Shown: positions 1 to 7,095 of the stretch, in pieces
Position numbering within the stretch: the stretch's first letter is position 1
Layout of the letters: every line of letters begins with the position of its first letter
Assembly (NCBI GenBank): GCA_946885755.1
Contig: CAMPHB010000040.1
Coordinates: forward strand, 1 to 8,666
Direction: 5' to 3'
DNA length: 8,666 nucleotides
Origin: an uncultured Methylophaga sp.
GTDB lineage: Bacteria > Pseudomonadota > Gammaproteobacteria > Nitrosococcales > Methylophagaceae
Notes under the pieces: generated by a model
Told to the model about the DNA's origin: nothing
The model's input: only the letters and a program-made list of their open reading frames with translations
The model's database searches: none
Position numbers and translations under genes: made by a program

Positions 1-103
1 GATCCTGCAGGCGGCGAATTAAGTCTGCAGCTTTATAAGCCGCAATACTGCCGGTAACACCGAGCAAAATACGTTTGCCGGCAAACACTGAAAGTTTAGT
101 CAC
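1..103 (-). CDS. coaBC: CoaBC (Dfp), N-terminal fragment cut by window edge: phosphopantothenoylcysteine decarboxylase / phosphopantothenate-cysteine ligase
   Basis: Only the first 34 codons are present; the gene continues beyond position 1. The visible peptide contains GKRILLGVTGSIAAYKAA, the typical N-terminal strand and glycine-rich turn of the flavin-dependent CoaC domain, and it resembles the start of E. coli Dfp. The full family enzyme joins cysteine to 4'-phosphopantothenate and decarboxylates the product, two steps of coenzyme A synthesis in the cytosol. The chosen GTG start (101-103) lies inside the end of the upstream yihY-like gene, giving an 8-bp overlap (96-103) that suggests translational coupling. 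GGA and AAGG stretches lie just upstream, the latter only 3 nt from the GTG. A second GTG five codons in (start at 88) is an alternative. The family assignment is firm despite the short fragment; the exact start is less sure. Confidence 0.88.
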   Translation of the reverse strand, partial: MTKLSVFAGKRILLGVTGSIAAYKAADLIRRLQD

Positions 104-1442
104 GCACCTTATCCATTACTAAATCCCGCAAAGTCATACCTGCCAATACTTTTTCCTGGGCACCACGCAGTTTGCTGAGTAAATGCTCAACAGCTGGTGC
201 CGCCCGATTTCGAAGCGGCATTAAATCGCGTTCTTCGGCGCTGCGCAAACAATCAAGAATTTGCTGCACGGTGATCATTGATAAATCACGGCCTGGCACA
301 AATCGCGAATCATGCCCGGCGATCTCGGTGAGCAGGCCATCGCGTTCCAGCATATTGATAATTTCCTGCAAACCGGTGGCACTCAGTGCAGTCTGCTGCT
401 CAAGTTCCTGCATGGTCAGCGCCGGTTTGTCATGACAAAACCGTCGGCCAATGGTGGTCATTACCCATAAACCTTCTTTTTCACGCAGTCTCGGGCTCAA
501 ACGTTGAGATTTACCGCCTAGTTGCACCAGTTTCGGATGTTGCAGAAAAAATGCGACCTGTGAGCCGGTCAGCAGAATAAACCAGGCCAGATACACCCAG
601 ATCATAAAGAAAAACAAAATAGCAAAGCTGGAATAAATCGCCGTGTAATTACTCGATGAGGCGACAAAACTGGCAAACAAGGTACCCAGCGTCACCCACA
701 AAACACCGGCAACGGTGGCGCCGGTAAAGGCAGCACTGAGTTTGACCCGGGTATTGGGAATAAAGGTATATAGAAAGGTGAACGCCAGAATAATCATCAG
801 ATACGGCAGCAGTTTGCTGAGCACCAGCAGTAAGGTGCCAAACGGCTCGATGGATTGCAGTTTCATGACCACATCGTTATCAAGCGCCGCACCGGTAATG
901 CCCAGCGCCGAAAACACCAGTACCGGGCCAATCATCACTACACTGAGATAATCGGTAAAGCGCCGCGCCAGCGTTCGGGGCCGTTTGACCCGCCAGACAA
1001 AGTTAAAGGCACTTTCTACCTTCTGGATCAGCGCAATCATGGTGTAAAACAACATGGCAAGGCCCAGTGAGCCCAGCACACCGACTTTGATATTTTCGAC
1101 AAAGCCGATAATGTTTTGCGCCAGTTCCTGCCCTCTGTCACCAAGCGGATCCAGCATATTGAGCAGAAACGGCTCGATCTGGTTATGCACACCAAACGCT
1201 TTGAGCACCGAAAACGCCACAGCGATCAGTGGCACCAATGACAACAGCGTGGTAAACACCAGGCTCATGGCCCGCAGACTCAAATCACCGCTGCGCAGCT
1301 CATTCACCATAATGTACGCAACACGCAGCAAGTGTGTCAGGGTACGTTTCAGCTGATTACCCTGCTCAGCCGTCTCCTGCCAGAGACCGGCGGTAAAAAA
1401 GCTATGGGTTTGTTGCCAGTATCGACGGACTTTCGACAGCAT
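96..1442 (-). CDS. YihY/BrkB family inner-membrane protein with C-terminal winged-helix-like domain
   Basis: This is a 448-residue protein of the YihY/BrkB (UPF0761) family, once mislabelled ribonuclease BN; its molecular role is not settled. Six hydrophobic segments lie at about residues 58-81, 120-140, 167-188, 205-228, 236-262 and 270-298. Family signatures visible are SLVPLIAVAFSVL (68-80), PNTRVKLSAAFTGA (229-242) and the WVYLAWFILLTGSQVAF stretch (282-298). Residues 323-385 read like a winged helix (TMQELEQQTALSATGLQEI, then NMLERDGLL and a wing). The last 60 residues resemble the C-terminal part of Rrf2-type regulators but carry no Fe-S cysteine cluster. The ATG at 1442 was chosen because AAGGAT (1449-1454) sits 6 nt before it. 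A longer version from 1475 would overlap the upstream Nif3 gene by 23 bp without a comparable site. It is the middle gene of a probable Nif3-YihY-CoaBC operon. Confidence 0.88.
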   Translation of the reverse strand: MLSKVRRYWQQTHSFFTAGLWQETAEQGNQLKRTLTHLLRVAYIMVNELRSGDLSLRAMSLVFTTLLSLVPLIAVAFSVLKAFGVHNQIEPFLLNMLDPLGDRGQELAQNIIGFVENIKVGVLGSLGLAMLFYTMIALIQKVESAFNFVWRVKRPRTLARRFTDYLSVVMIGPVLVFSALGITGAALDNDVVMKLQSIEPFGTLLLVLSKLLPYLMIILAFTFLYTFIPNTRVKLSAAFTGATVAGVLWVTLGTLFASFVASSSNYTAIYSSFAILFFFMIWVYLAWFILLTGSQVAFFLQHPKLVQLGGKSQRLSPRLREKEGLWVMTTIGRRFCHDKPALTMQELEQQTALSATGLQEIINMLERDGLLTEIAGHDSRFVPGRDLSMITVQQILDCLRSAEERDLMPLRNRAAPAVEHLLSKLRGAQEKVLAGMTLRDLVMDKVRD

Positions 1443-1452
1443 GGTTTGATCC

Positions 1453-2211
1453 TTAAACCGGATTATCAATATCAATAAATTGCACGGAAACCGGCCACTG
1501 CCGGGCGATCATCTCACCCAGTGCTTTGACACCATAACGCTCGGTCGCATGATGACCAGCAGCGATGTAATGTATGCCAAGCTCACGGGCAAGATGCACC
1601 GTGGGCTCAGAAATTTCGCCACTCATAAAGGCATCCAGACCCAGCTCTGCCGCCTGCTGAATATAACCCTGGGCAGCGCCGGTACACCAGCCGATGGTAC
1701 TGATCGGCCGCTCATGTCCGGCGATAGTTAACGGTGCTCGCTGTAAAACCGCAGTCAGCTTATCGGCAAAATCATTCAGGCTGAGCGGTTGCGGCAAACT
1801 GCCGCACAAAGCAATGGCCGGATCACCGCTGCCGCGGATCCGGCCATCAATTTCGATATCCAGTAACCGTGCCAGTTGCACATTATTACCAAGCTCGGGA
1901 TGGGCATCGAGCGGCAAATGGTAGCCAATTAAATTAATATCATGCGCCAGCAGGGTTTTCAGGCGCTGTTGTTTGATGCCAGTAATTTGGGGCGCTTCGC
2001 CGCGCCAGAAATACCCATGATGGACAATAATCGTATCGGCATCGGCTGCCACCGCTGCATCAATCAGCGCCTGACTGGCGGTGACGCCGGTAACAATTTT
2101 TTGTACCTGCTCACTGCCAGCCACCTGGAGGCCATTCGGGCAGTAATCCTGAAACCGGCCGGGTTCCAGCAAATCATCCAGATAGGCGAGTAATTCGGAT
2201 CGGGGTATCAT
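1453..2211 (-). CDS. Nif3-like dinuclear metal-centre protein (YbgI / GTP cyclohydrolase I type 2 homolog)
   Basis: This 252-residue protein matches the short, YbgI-like Nif3 form without the inserted PII-like domain, and is close to the roughly 247 residues of E. coli YbgI. The metal-binding residues expected for the family are all visible: H64 and H65 in VHHGYFW, D102 in YHLPLDAHP, and H220 and E224 in AGHHATERYG. The SGEISE segment (197-202) is also typical. Family members form toroidal hexamers with two metal ions per subunit. The physiological reaction is uncertain, and the label GTP cyclohydrolase I type 2 homolog should not be read as proven activity. The ATG at 2211 is preceded by an in-frame TTG at 2214 that could also serve; a GGAA sits 9 nt before the ATG. 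The stop codon overlaps the Shine-Dalgarno site of the next gene. It is the first gene of the minus-strand unit and diverges from the DUF4126 gene across about 50 bp. Confidence 0.93.
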   Translation of the reverse strand: MIPRSELLAYLDDLLEPGRFQDYCPNGLQVAGSEQVQKIVTGVTASQALIDAAVAADADTIIVHHGYFWRGEAPQITGIKQQRLKTLLAHDINLIGYHLPLDAHPELGNNVQLARLLDIEIDGRIRGSGDPAIALCGSLPQPLSLNDFADKLTAVLQRAPLTIAGHERPISTIGWCTGAAQGYIQQAAELGLDAFMSGEISEPTVHLARELGIHYIAAGHHATERYGVKALGEMIARQWPVSVQFIDIDNPV

Positions 2212-2263
2212 CAATCAATATTCCGTTTGAGCATGACGCCACTATAACAAACAGGAGGCGCAA

Positions 2264-2920
2264 ATGGATGTGGTCAGCTTGATTGCACTCAGTATGGGCA
2301 TTGCCTGGGCCAGCGGTATCAATTTATATGCTGCGGTGTTTATGCTTGGTTATCTCGCCAATACCGGCCATTTGGAACTGCCCGCTGATATGCAGGTACT
2401 CAGCGATCCGCTGGTGATGATGGCAGCGGCAGTGATGTACTGCGTGGAATTTTTTGCCGACAAGGTGCCCGGTGTCGACACCGGCTGGGATACCTTACAT
2501 ACTTTTATCCGCATTCCGGCCGGCGCCGTGCTGGCGGCCAGTGCCGTTGGTGATTTGAGTCCCGCCGCCGAACTGGCCGCCGGTTTGATTGGCGGTACCC
2601 TCGCCGCCGGCAGTCATGCCACCAAAGCGGGTAGCCGCCTGATGATCAATACCTCTCCGGAACCATTCAGCAACTGGGGGGCTTCTATCGGTGAGGATCT
2701 GCTGGTGATTGGCGGTTTGTGGATGGCACTGAACCACCCCATCGGATTTTTGCTGTTGCTGGTGCTGTTTATCGCACTGATGATCTGGTTGCTGCCAAGA
2801 TTATGGCGATTAATCAAACTGGTGCTGCGGCAAATCGGCAGTTGGCTGGGCTTGTGTGAAGCGCCGCTTAAACCGGACAAAACCCCCGTTACGCCGGCAG
2901 AACCGCCGGCACGCGACTAA
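2264..2920 (+). CDS. DUF4126 family integral membrane protein
   Basis: This 218-residue protein is recognised as DUF4126 by the ASGINLYAAVFMLGYLA start (16-32), the EFFADKVPGVDTGWDTLHTF block (62-81) followed by IRIPAGA, and HATKAGSRLMINTSPEPFSN (118-137). Hydrophobic segments lie at about residues 3-32, 50-64, 85-115 and 143-180. The protein ends in a hydrophilic, proline-rich tail (about 199-218). The family has no established function that I know of, and none is proposed here. The start is well supported by AGGAGG (2253-2258) five bases before the ATG. A TATAAC at 2243-2248 has no convincing -35 partner and would leave almost no leader. The gene is convergent with cheR, their stop codons overlapping at 2917-2920, so no separate terminator fits between them. 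Confidence 0.85.
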   Translation: MDVVSLIALSMGIAWASGINLYAAVFMLGYLANTGHLELPADMQVLSDPLVMMAAAVMYCVEFFADKVPGVDTGWDTLHTFIRIPAGAVLAASAVGDLSPAAELAAGLIGGTLAAGSHATKAGSRLMINTSPEPFSNWGASIGEDLLVIGGLWMALNHPIGFLLLLVLFIALMIWLLPRLWRLIKLVLRQIGSWLGLCEAPLKPDKTPVTPAEPPARD

Positions 2921-3750
2921 CGCCGCCGGTCGCCGACACCTTCCGGAAAGCGTTGCATATCAAAGGCATCACTGTAGCCGCTGATGGTTTCTGAAGCACC
3001 GAGAAACAAATAGCCCCCGGGATTCAATGACTGCGCCATGCGCGTCAGGATGTCGACTTTGCGCTGCGCCGAAAAATAAATCAGCACATTCCGGCAAAAA
3101 ATCACATCAAATTTGCCGAGCACACCATAACTTTGCAACAGGTTTTGTTCACGAAACTGTACCCGTTGTTTAAGCTCATTGCTGATTTCCCATTGCTCGC
3201 CTACCGCTTTGAAAAACTGCTGTTTACGGGCTGGTGATAGCCCCCGCTCCAGCGTGTTGGCCTCATAAATACCGCGGCGTGCTGCCACCAGCATTTTGTT
3301 GGAAATATCGGTGGCAACTATCTGCGTAGTGGCGAGCTTACTGGCCGGATTTTTTCGTAAATATTCGCTGAGCAGCATACTGACTGTGTAGGGTTCCTGC
3401 CCTGAAGAACAGGCAGCTGACCAAATCCGGCACGGGCCTTTCAGCGTGTGATCGAGTTCGGCAAACAGATATTTTTCAACAATAAAAAACGGGCTGCCAT
3501 CACGAAACCACGAGGTTTCATTAGTCGTCATGGCGTCAATCACAGCATTACGCAAATGCCGTGGACTGCCATGCTGGATCGCCGTCAGCAATTCCGAAAC
3601 TGACGCAATGTTTTCATCACGGAGCAATTTGGTCAGACGGCTGATGATGAGATATTGCTTACCATCACCAAGCAAAATGCCACAGGCCTGTTCCAGAAAA
3701 AGCCGGAATTTCTCATAATCCGTCTGGCTGATGTCTTGCGATTGCAGCAT
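2917..3750 (-). CDS. cheR: CheR-type protein-glutamate O-methyltransferase
   Basis: This 277-residue SAM-dependent methyltransferase would methylate glutamates of chemoreceptors in the cytosol. An N-terminal helical domain (about residues 8-70) includes FRLFLEQACGILLGDGKQYL. It is followed by the CheR signature MTTNETSWFRD (74-84), the SAM-binding motif WSAACSSGQEPYT (110-122), ATDIS (146-150) and FDVIFCRNVLIYF (214-226). The length is normal for the family. The ATG at 3750 gives a family-like N terminus. A GTG at 3780 would add ten residues but has no ribosome site. An AAGAGG lies 17 nt before the ATG, too far to settle the choice. No cheA, cheB, cheW or receptor gene is in the window, so this is an orphan copy here. 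Its system could be classical chemotaxis or another Che-type pathway, which cannot be told from this sequence. Confidence 0.93.
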   Translation of the reverse strand: MLQSQDISQTDYEKFRLFLEQACGILLGDGKQYLIISRLTKLLRDENIASVSELLTAIQHGSPRHLRNAVIDAMTTNETSWFRDGSPFFIVEKYLFAELDHTLKGPCRIWSAACSSGQEPYTVSMLLSEYLRKNPASKLATTQIVATDISNKMLVAARRGIYEANTLERGLSPARKQQFFKAVGEQWEISNELKQRVQFREQNLLQSYGVLGKFDVIFCRNVLIYFSAQRKVDILTRMAQSLNPGGYLFLGASETISGYSDAFDMQRFPEGVGDRRR

Positions 3751-3852
3751 ACTCAATACTGTTGAGGCCTCTTGTGGCACAAATACTTATATTTAGTTAG
3801 CGTCTTACATTGCCAAAACTTAATTATCAGCTTACGGCGCCTGCACCAGCAT
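3751..3852. promoter_or_regulatory. Divergent cheR / SDR intergenic region with a possible cheR promoter
   Basis: This AT-rich 102-bp spacer separates the divergent cheR and SDR genes and must hold both promoters unless either is read from further away. On the minus strand, TTGGCA (complement of 3811-3816) and TATAAG (complement of 3786-3791) each match five of six sigma-70 consensus bases. The spacer is 19 bp, longer than ideal. A start point near 3780 would leave a leader of about 30 nt before the cheR ATG at 3750. No equally good pair was found for the SDR gene. The call is inference from motif matches. Confidence 0.3.
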
Positions 3853-4710
3853 ATGAAAAATTCCCAAAAACTGAAACATATACTTATCACTGGTTGTTCC
3901 AGCGGTATTGGTCTCGACGCAGCGAAAACGCTGCATAACCGCGGCCACCGTGTTGTGGCCAGTGTCCGAAATACTGCGGATTTAGCGCAATTTGCTGCTA
4001 TTGGCATTGATGCGGTGCTGCTGGATCTGGATGACGATACAGCCATCACAAACGGGCTTAATGACGCACTGCAAAAGCTCAACGGCCGGCTTGATGTGCT
4101 GTTTAATAACGCCGCTTTTGGTCAGCCCGGCGCTGTTGAAGATTTAAACCGGCAGATTTTACAGGCACAGTTTAATACCAATGTGTTCGGCACCCAGCAG
4201 CTGACCAATCAGGTGATCAAAACAATGCGCCGGCAAGGCGGAGGCCGCATTGTTTATAACAGTTCGGTACTGGGTCTGGTGGCGCTGCCTTATCGCGGTG
4301 CTTATAACGCCAGTAAGTTTGCCCTTGAAGGCCTCGCTGACACGCTGCGGCTGGAATTACACGGCAGTGGTATTAGCGTCAGCCTGATTGAACCCGGCCC
4401 CATCATCAGCCAGTTTCGCGCCAATGCGTTTGCCAAATACCAGCAGCATATCGATAAAGAGACCAGTGCTCACCGGCAGGTTTATCAGGCCATGGAAAAC
4501 CGGCTCACCAAAACCGGCCCGGCAGCGCCGTTTACCCTGCCCGCTTCAGCGGTGACCGACAAATTAATTCATGCCATTGAGGCAAAACAGCCGAAGATTC
4601 GTTATTTTGTAACTTTTCCGACTTATTTACTGGCCAGTTTAAAGCGTATTCTGCCGGGCCGGTTACTGGATTGGCTGCTGCGTAAAATTTCAACCAGCGA
4701 ACAGCGCTGA
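3853..4710 (+). CDS. YbbO-like short-chain dehydrogenase/reductase (NAD(P)-dependent oxidoreductase)
   Basis: This 285-residue classical SDR has a Rossmann fold. The cofactor loop TGCSSGIG spans residues 13-20, the structural NNAAFG is at 85-90, and the catalytic residues are S138, Y151 and K155 (YNASK), with N110 completing the usual tetrad. EPGPI follows in the expected place. Overall it resembles E. coli YbbO, an NADP-dependent aldehyde reductase, including the SSVLGLVALPYRGAYNASK-type block and a C-terminal region close to YbbO's (PKIRYFVT, LKRILPGR, 20 or so residues before the end). Arg39 just after the second strand would fit NADP preference, but this is inference and the substrate is unknown. 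The ATG at 3853 was chosen because residues start directly before the first strand. A TTG at 3772 would add 27 residues with no family counterpart. No strong ribosome site is visible at either start. Confidence 0.9.
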   Translation: MKNSQKLKHILITGCSSGIGLDAAKTLHNRGHRVVASVRNTADLAQFAAIGIDAVLLDLDDDTAITNGLNDALQKLNGRLDVLFNNAAFGQPGAVEDLNRQILQAQFNTNVFGTQQLTNQVIKTMRRQGGGRIVYNSSVLGLVALPYRGAYNASKFALEGLADTLRLELHGSGISVSLIEPGPIISQFRANAFAKYQQHIDKETSAHRQVYQAMENRLTKTGPAAPFTLPASAVTDKLIHAIEAKQPKIRYFVTFPTYLLASLKRILPGRLLDWLLRKISTSEQR

Positions 4711-4786
4711 GAGCAAAGACTAAGCAGCCCTATACTGCGCATTTTTTTATGACATAATCGCTGACATCTGGCGGAGCAGGGACACC
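4711..4786 (+). promoter_or_regulatory. SDR to GGDEF-EAL intergenic region: possible weak terminator and promoter
   Basis: This 76-bp spacer holds a 4-bp inverted repeat GCAG/CTGC (4724-4727 and 4735-4738). It is followed three bases later by seven T residues (4742-4748), which could be a weak terminator for the SDR gene. CATAAT at 4753-4758 matches five of six bases of a -10 box, but there is no clear -35. The ribosome site for the next gene is AGGG, five bases before the ATG at 4787. Both regulatory calls are tentative. Confidence 0.3.
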
Positions 4787-6922
4787 ATGGCTGGCATCAC
4801 CCGTAACAGTCTGCAGTGGCAGTCGATCATCAAAATTTTTACCGGCAGTCTGCTGAGTGGCCTGCTGGCTCTCGCAGTCGCGGCATATCTGATTTTCAGT
4901 CATGCTGAGACCGGACTGAAAACCGCCGATTTACTGCTGTATTTTGGTCTTGCCGCCACCCTGCTAATTATTATTGCCGCTCTATGGGCGATATTCGCCT
5001 ATCAGCGTCTTGGCCGGCCACTGGAAGCACTGGAGCAAATCACCTTCGCTCTGCCGTTGTTGTCTGCCAAAAAGTACCAGGAAGCCCAGCAAATTTTTGA
5101 CCGGCTGGAAACAGCCCTGCAGCATCAGGAAATTGCCGATCTACAGCGTGCCAGCCGGCAGTTGGCCAATGTGCTGGAACAACTTGACGTCAATATTCAG
5201 CAACGCAGTCAGCATATAAACGCCAAATCGGATGAGCTGCGCAGTGAACGCGACTTTATCAAGAGCCTGCTGGATACGGCGCAGCTGATTATTGTCACCA
5301 TGAACGAACAGTTTCAGGTCACGCTGTTTAATGATCATGGTGAAAAACTCACCGGCTACAAAGAAGCCGAAATTCTCAATACCGATGTGGCGCGGATGTT
5401 TCCCGCAGGCAACTGGCTGGAAGCCAAAAATCGCTTTAATGAACTCTTGGCCGGCAATCTGCAGATTACCCAGCAGGATGCCGAGTTAATTGATAAAAAC
5501 GGCCTGATCAAACAAATTTCCTGGCTGCATTCACGGCTGGAAAACAACAATAACAATGCGGTGATTTTGTCGGTCGGCCTGGATATGACCGAGAAAAAAG
5601 AGGCGGAAAAACGCATCGTCTGGATGGCCGAACATGATCCGCTGACCGATCTCTGCAACCGCCGTAAATTCACCGAAGAATTTGAAAAATCGCTGCGCAG
5701 CGCCATCCGCTACCACCATAACAATACGCTGCTGTATCTGGATCTGGATCAGTTTAAAGACATCAACGACACCAGCGGTCACCGCGCCGGTGATGAACTA
5801 TTGGTGTTAGTCGCTAAAACGCTGAAAAAGGTCACCCGCTTTACCGATCTGGTAGCGCGTCTCGGCGGTGACGAATTTGCCGTGTTGATGCCGGAAAGCG
5901 ATGATGCCGGCGCCCGGATCCTGGCCAAAAAGATCCTTCAGGAACTGGCGACCATTCAGCTTGAATACGGCACTGTACGGCACAAAATCACCGCCAGTAT
6001 CGGCATTGTCCATTATCCGCTGCATGATGCGTCGATCCATGAACTGCTGACCTTTGCCGATCTGGCTATGTACAAAGCCAAAACCAGCGGCAAGAGTAAT
6101 TATCATGTGTTTTCAGCCGACGATCAGACCCGGCAGGAGCTGGAAACGCGGGTCTTCTGGAAACATCAAATCGAAGACGCACTGGAAAACCACAACTTCA
6201 TCCTGCATTACCAGCCGATTCTGGAACTGAAATCTAACACCGTAGAACATTATGAAGTACTGATCCGCATGCACCATCCGGAAACCGGCGATATCAGCCT
6301 GCCGGGTAAATTTATCGAGGTCGCGGAGCAGGTCGGGCTGATCCGCAATATTGATCAGCTGGTCATTAACAGCGGCATTAAAAAGCTGGCCGAGATGCAG
6401 CAGCAAGGTATTAAAGCCCGGTTTGCCATCAATTTATCGGCATCGATTATTGATGCGCCGATGTTATTGCCGTTACTGAAAAAACTCATCAAAAAATACA
6501 ATATCGATCCGGCGGGGCTGATTTTTGAAGTCACCGAACCCGTGGCTGTCAGTAATTTGCAGCAGGCCAAAGCGATGATGCTGGCGATAAAAGCGCTGGG
6601 TTGCCAGTTTTCGCTCGATGATTTCGGCGTTGGCTTTTCTTCGTTTAATTACATGCGGGAACTGCCGGTCGATATCATCAAAATTGATGGCATTTTTATC
6701 AAAGATCTCGATAAAAATGCGGATGACCAGTTGTTTGTCAAAGCACTGGTCGATGTGGCCAAAGGCCTTGGCCGTAAAACTATCGCCGAATTTGTCGAGA
6801 ACCGTGCCGTTTTAACATTACTGCGCACTTACGGTGTTGATTTTGCCCAGGGTTATTACATCGGCCGGCCAGCACCAAAAGTGTTAAGCAATTCGGACTG
6901 GCAAGCTGCTGATCAACGTTAA
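4787..6922 (+). CDS. Membrane-anchored PAS-GGDEF-EAL cyclic-di-GMP synthase/phosphodiesterase
   Basis: This 711-residue protein has two transmembrane helices (about 14-38 and 48-71) joined by a periplasmic loop of only about ten residues. A helical linker (about 75-160, probably coiled coil) comes next, then a PAS domain (about 155-275), GGDEF (about 276-440) and EAL (about 455-705). The cyclase part keeps DPLTDLCNRR (284-293), the metal aspartate D319 in LDLDQFKDIND, an intact GGDEF at 360-364, and the inhibitory RxxD site R351-D354 five residues upstream. The phosphodiesterase part has E490 in an EVL variant of the EAL motif, N549, E581, D611-D612 (DDFGVGFSS), K632, E668/E671 and Q688. All expected catalytic positions therefore appear filled. 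It probably makes and/or degrades cyclic-di-GMP at the inner membrane; the net direction cannot be predicted. AGGG five bases before the ATG supports the start. The PAS ligand is unknown. Confidence 0.95.
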   Translation: MAGITRNSLQWQSIIKIFTGSLLSGLLALAVAAYLIFSHAETGLKTADLLLYFGLAATLLIIIAALWAIFAYQRLGRPLEALEQITFALPLLSAKKYQEAQQIFDRLETALQHQEIADLQRASRQLANVLEQLDVNIQQRSQHINAKSDELRSERDFIKSLLDTAQLIIVTMNEQFQVTLFNDHGEKLTGYKEAEILNTDVARMFPAGNWLEAKNRFNELLAGNLQITQQDAELIDKNGLIKQISWLHSRLENNNNNAVILSVGLDMTEKKEAEKRIVWMAEHDPLTDLCNRRKFTEEFEKSLRSAIRYHHNNTLLYLDLDQFKDINDTSGHRAGDELLVLVAKTLKKVTRFTDLVARLGGDEFAVLMPESDDAGARILAKKILQELATIQLEYGTVRHKITASIGIVHYPLHDASIHELLTFADLAMYKAKTSGKSNYHVFSADDQTRQELETRVFWKHQIEDALENHNFILHYQPILELKSNTVEHYEVLIRMHHPETGDISLPGKFIEVAEQVGLIRNIDQLVINSGIKKLAEMQQQGIKARFAINLSASIIDAPMLLPLLKKLIKKYNIDPAGLIFEVTEPVAVSNLQQAKAMMLAIKALGCQFSLDDFGVGFSSFNYMRELPVDIIKIDGIFIKDLDKNADDQLFVKALVDVAKGLGRKTIAEFVENRAVLTLLRTYGVDFAQGYYIGRPAPKVLSNSDWQAADQR

Positions 6923-6960
6923 TCGTATTGCCTCATCTTTGTGCGCAACCGCACCCCGAT

Positions 6961-6977
6961 TGATTCACGCTGGTGCA
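6961..6977 (+). promoter_or_regulatory. Putative NtrC-like enhancer site upstream of FNT-cynS
   Basis: The 17-bp sequence TGATTCA-CGC-TGGTGCA matches 11 of the 14 informative positions of the NtrC-type dyad TGCACCA-N3-TGGTGCA, with one half-site perfect. It is centred about 99 bp upstream of the start point predicted from the sigma-54-like element, within the usual range for an NtrC enhancer. A weaker overlapping match (9 of 14) lies at 6974-6990. The match was made by eye from remembered consensus and has not been scored statistically. Confidence 0.4.
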
Positions 6978-7041
6978 AACGGATGGTGTTTTCAGCCCCG
7001 AAAACTCTTTAACTTTCTGTTTTTAAAGTAAATATTACTTA

Positions 7042-7057
7042 TGGCATAAAACATGCC
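7042..7057 (+). promoter_or_regulatory. Putative sigma-54 (-24/-12) promoter for FNT-cynS
   Basis: TGGCATAAAACATGCC carries the invariant GG (7043-7044) and GC (7055-7056) doublets with exactly the spacing of the sigma-54 consensus TGGCAC-N5-TTGCA. Five of six bases of the -24 block match. The -12 block is weaker, with only TGC matching. Transcription would begin near 7068, leaving a leader of about 28 nt with AGCGGAG (7084-7090) five bases before the ATG. The adjoining NtrC-like dyad and the nitrogen-related genes downstream support the idea. A sigma-70 promoter in the AT-rich stretch 7005-7045 cannot be excluded. Confidence 0.45.
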
Positions 7058-7095
7058 CTTCGTTTACTGGTTAACTACTTTTAAGCGGAGCTGTT

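Noticed and set aside
1443..1475. Longer start for the YihY-like protein at 1475
   Set aside because: It would overlap the Nif3 gene by 23 bp and lacks the good Shine-Dalgarno spacing found at 1442.
2243..2248. TATAAC as a -10 box for the DUF4126 gene
   Set aside because: No -35 partner at suitable distance, and the start point would fall in the ribosome binding site.
3772..3852. N-terminal extension of the SDR gene from a TTG at 3772
   Set aside because: The extra 27 residues have no SDR counterpart and would run into the cheR leader; the Rossmann fold begins right after the ATG at 3853.
3753..4082. 109-codon minus-strand frame overlapping the SDR start
   Set aside because: It overlaps the clear SDR coding sequence and resembles no known protein; its low-complexity serine-rich start is an antisense artefact.
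6941..6954. Small hairpin GTGCG-CAAC-CGCAC after the GGDEF-EAL gene, considered as a terminator
   Set aside because: The stem is only five base pairs and is followed by C residues and mixed sequence, with no T run.
7007..7028. Inverted repeat CTTTAA/TTAAAG in the FNT upstream region as an operator
   Set aside because: Six-base AT-rich repeats are expected by chance in such DNA, and no known regulator consensus fits; an IHF site was looked for and not found.
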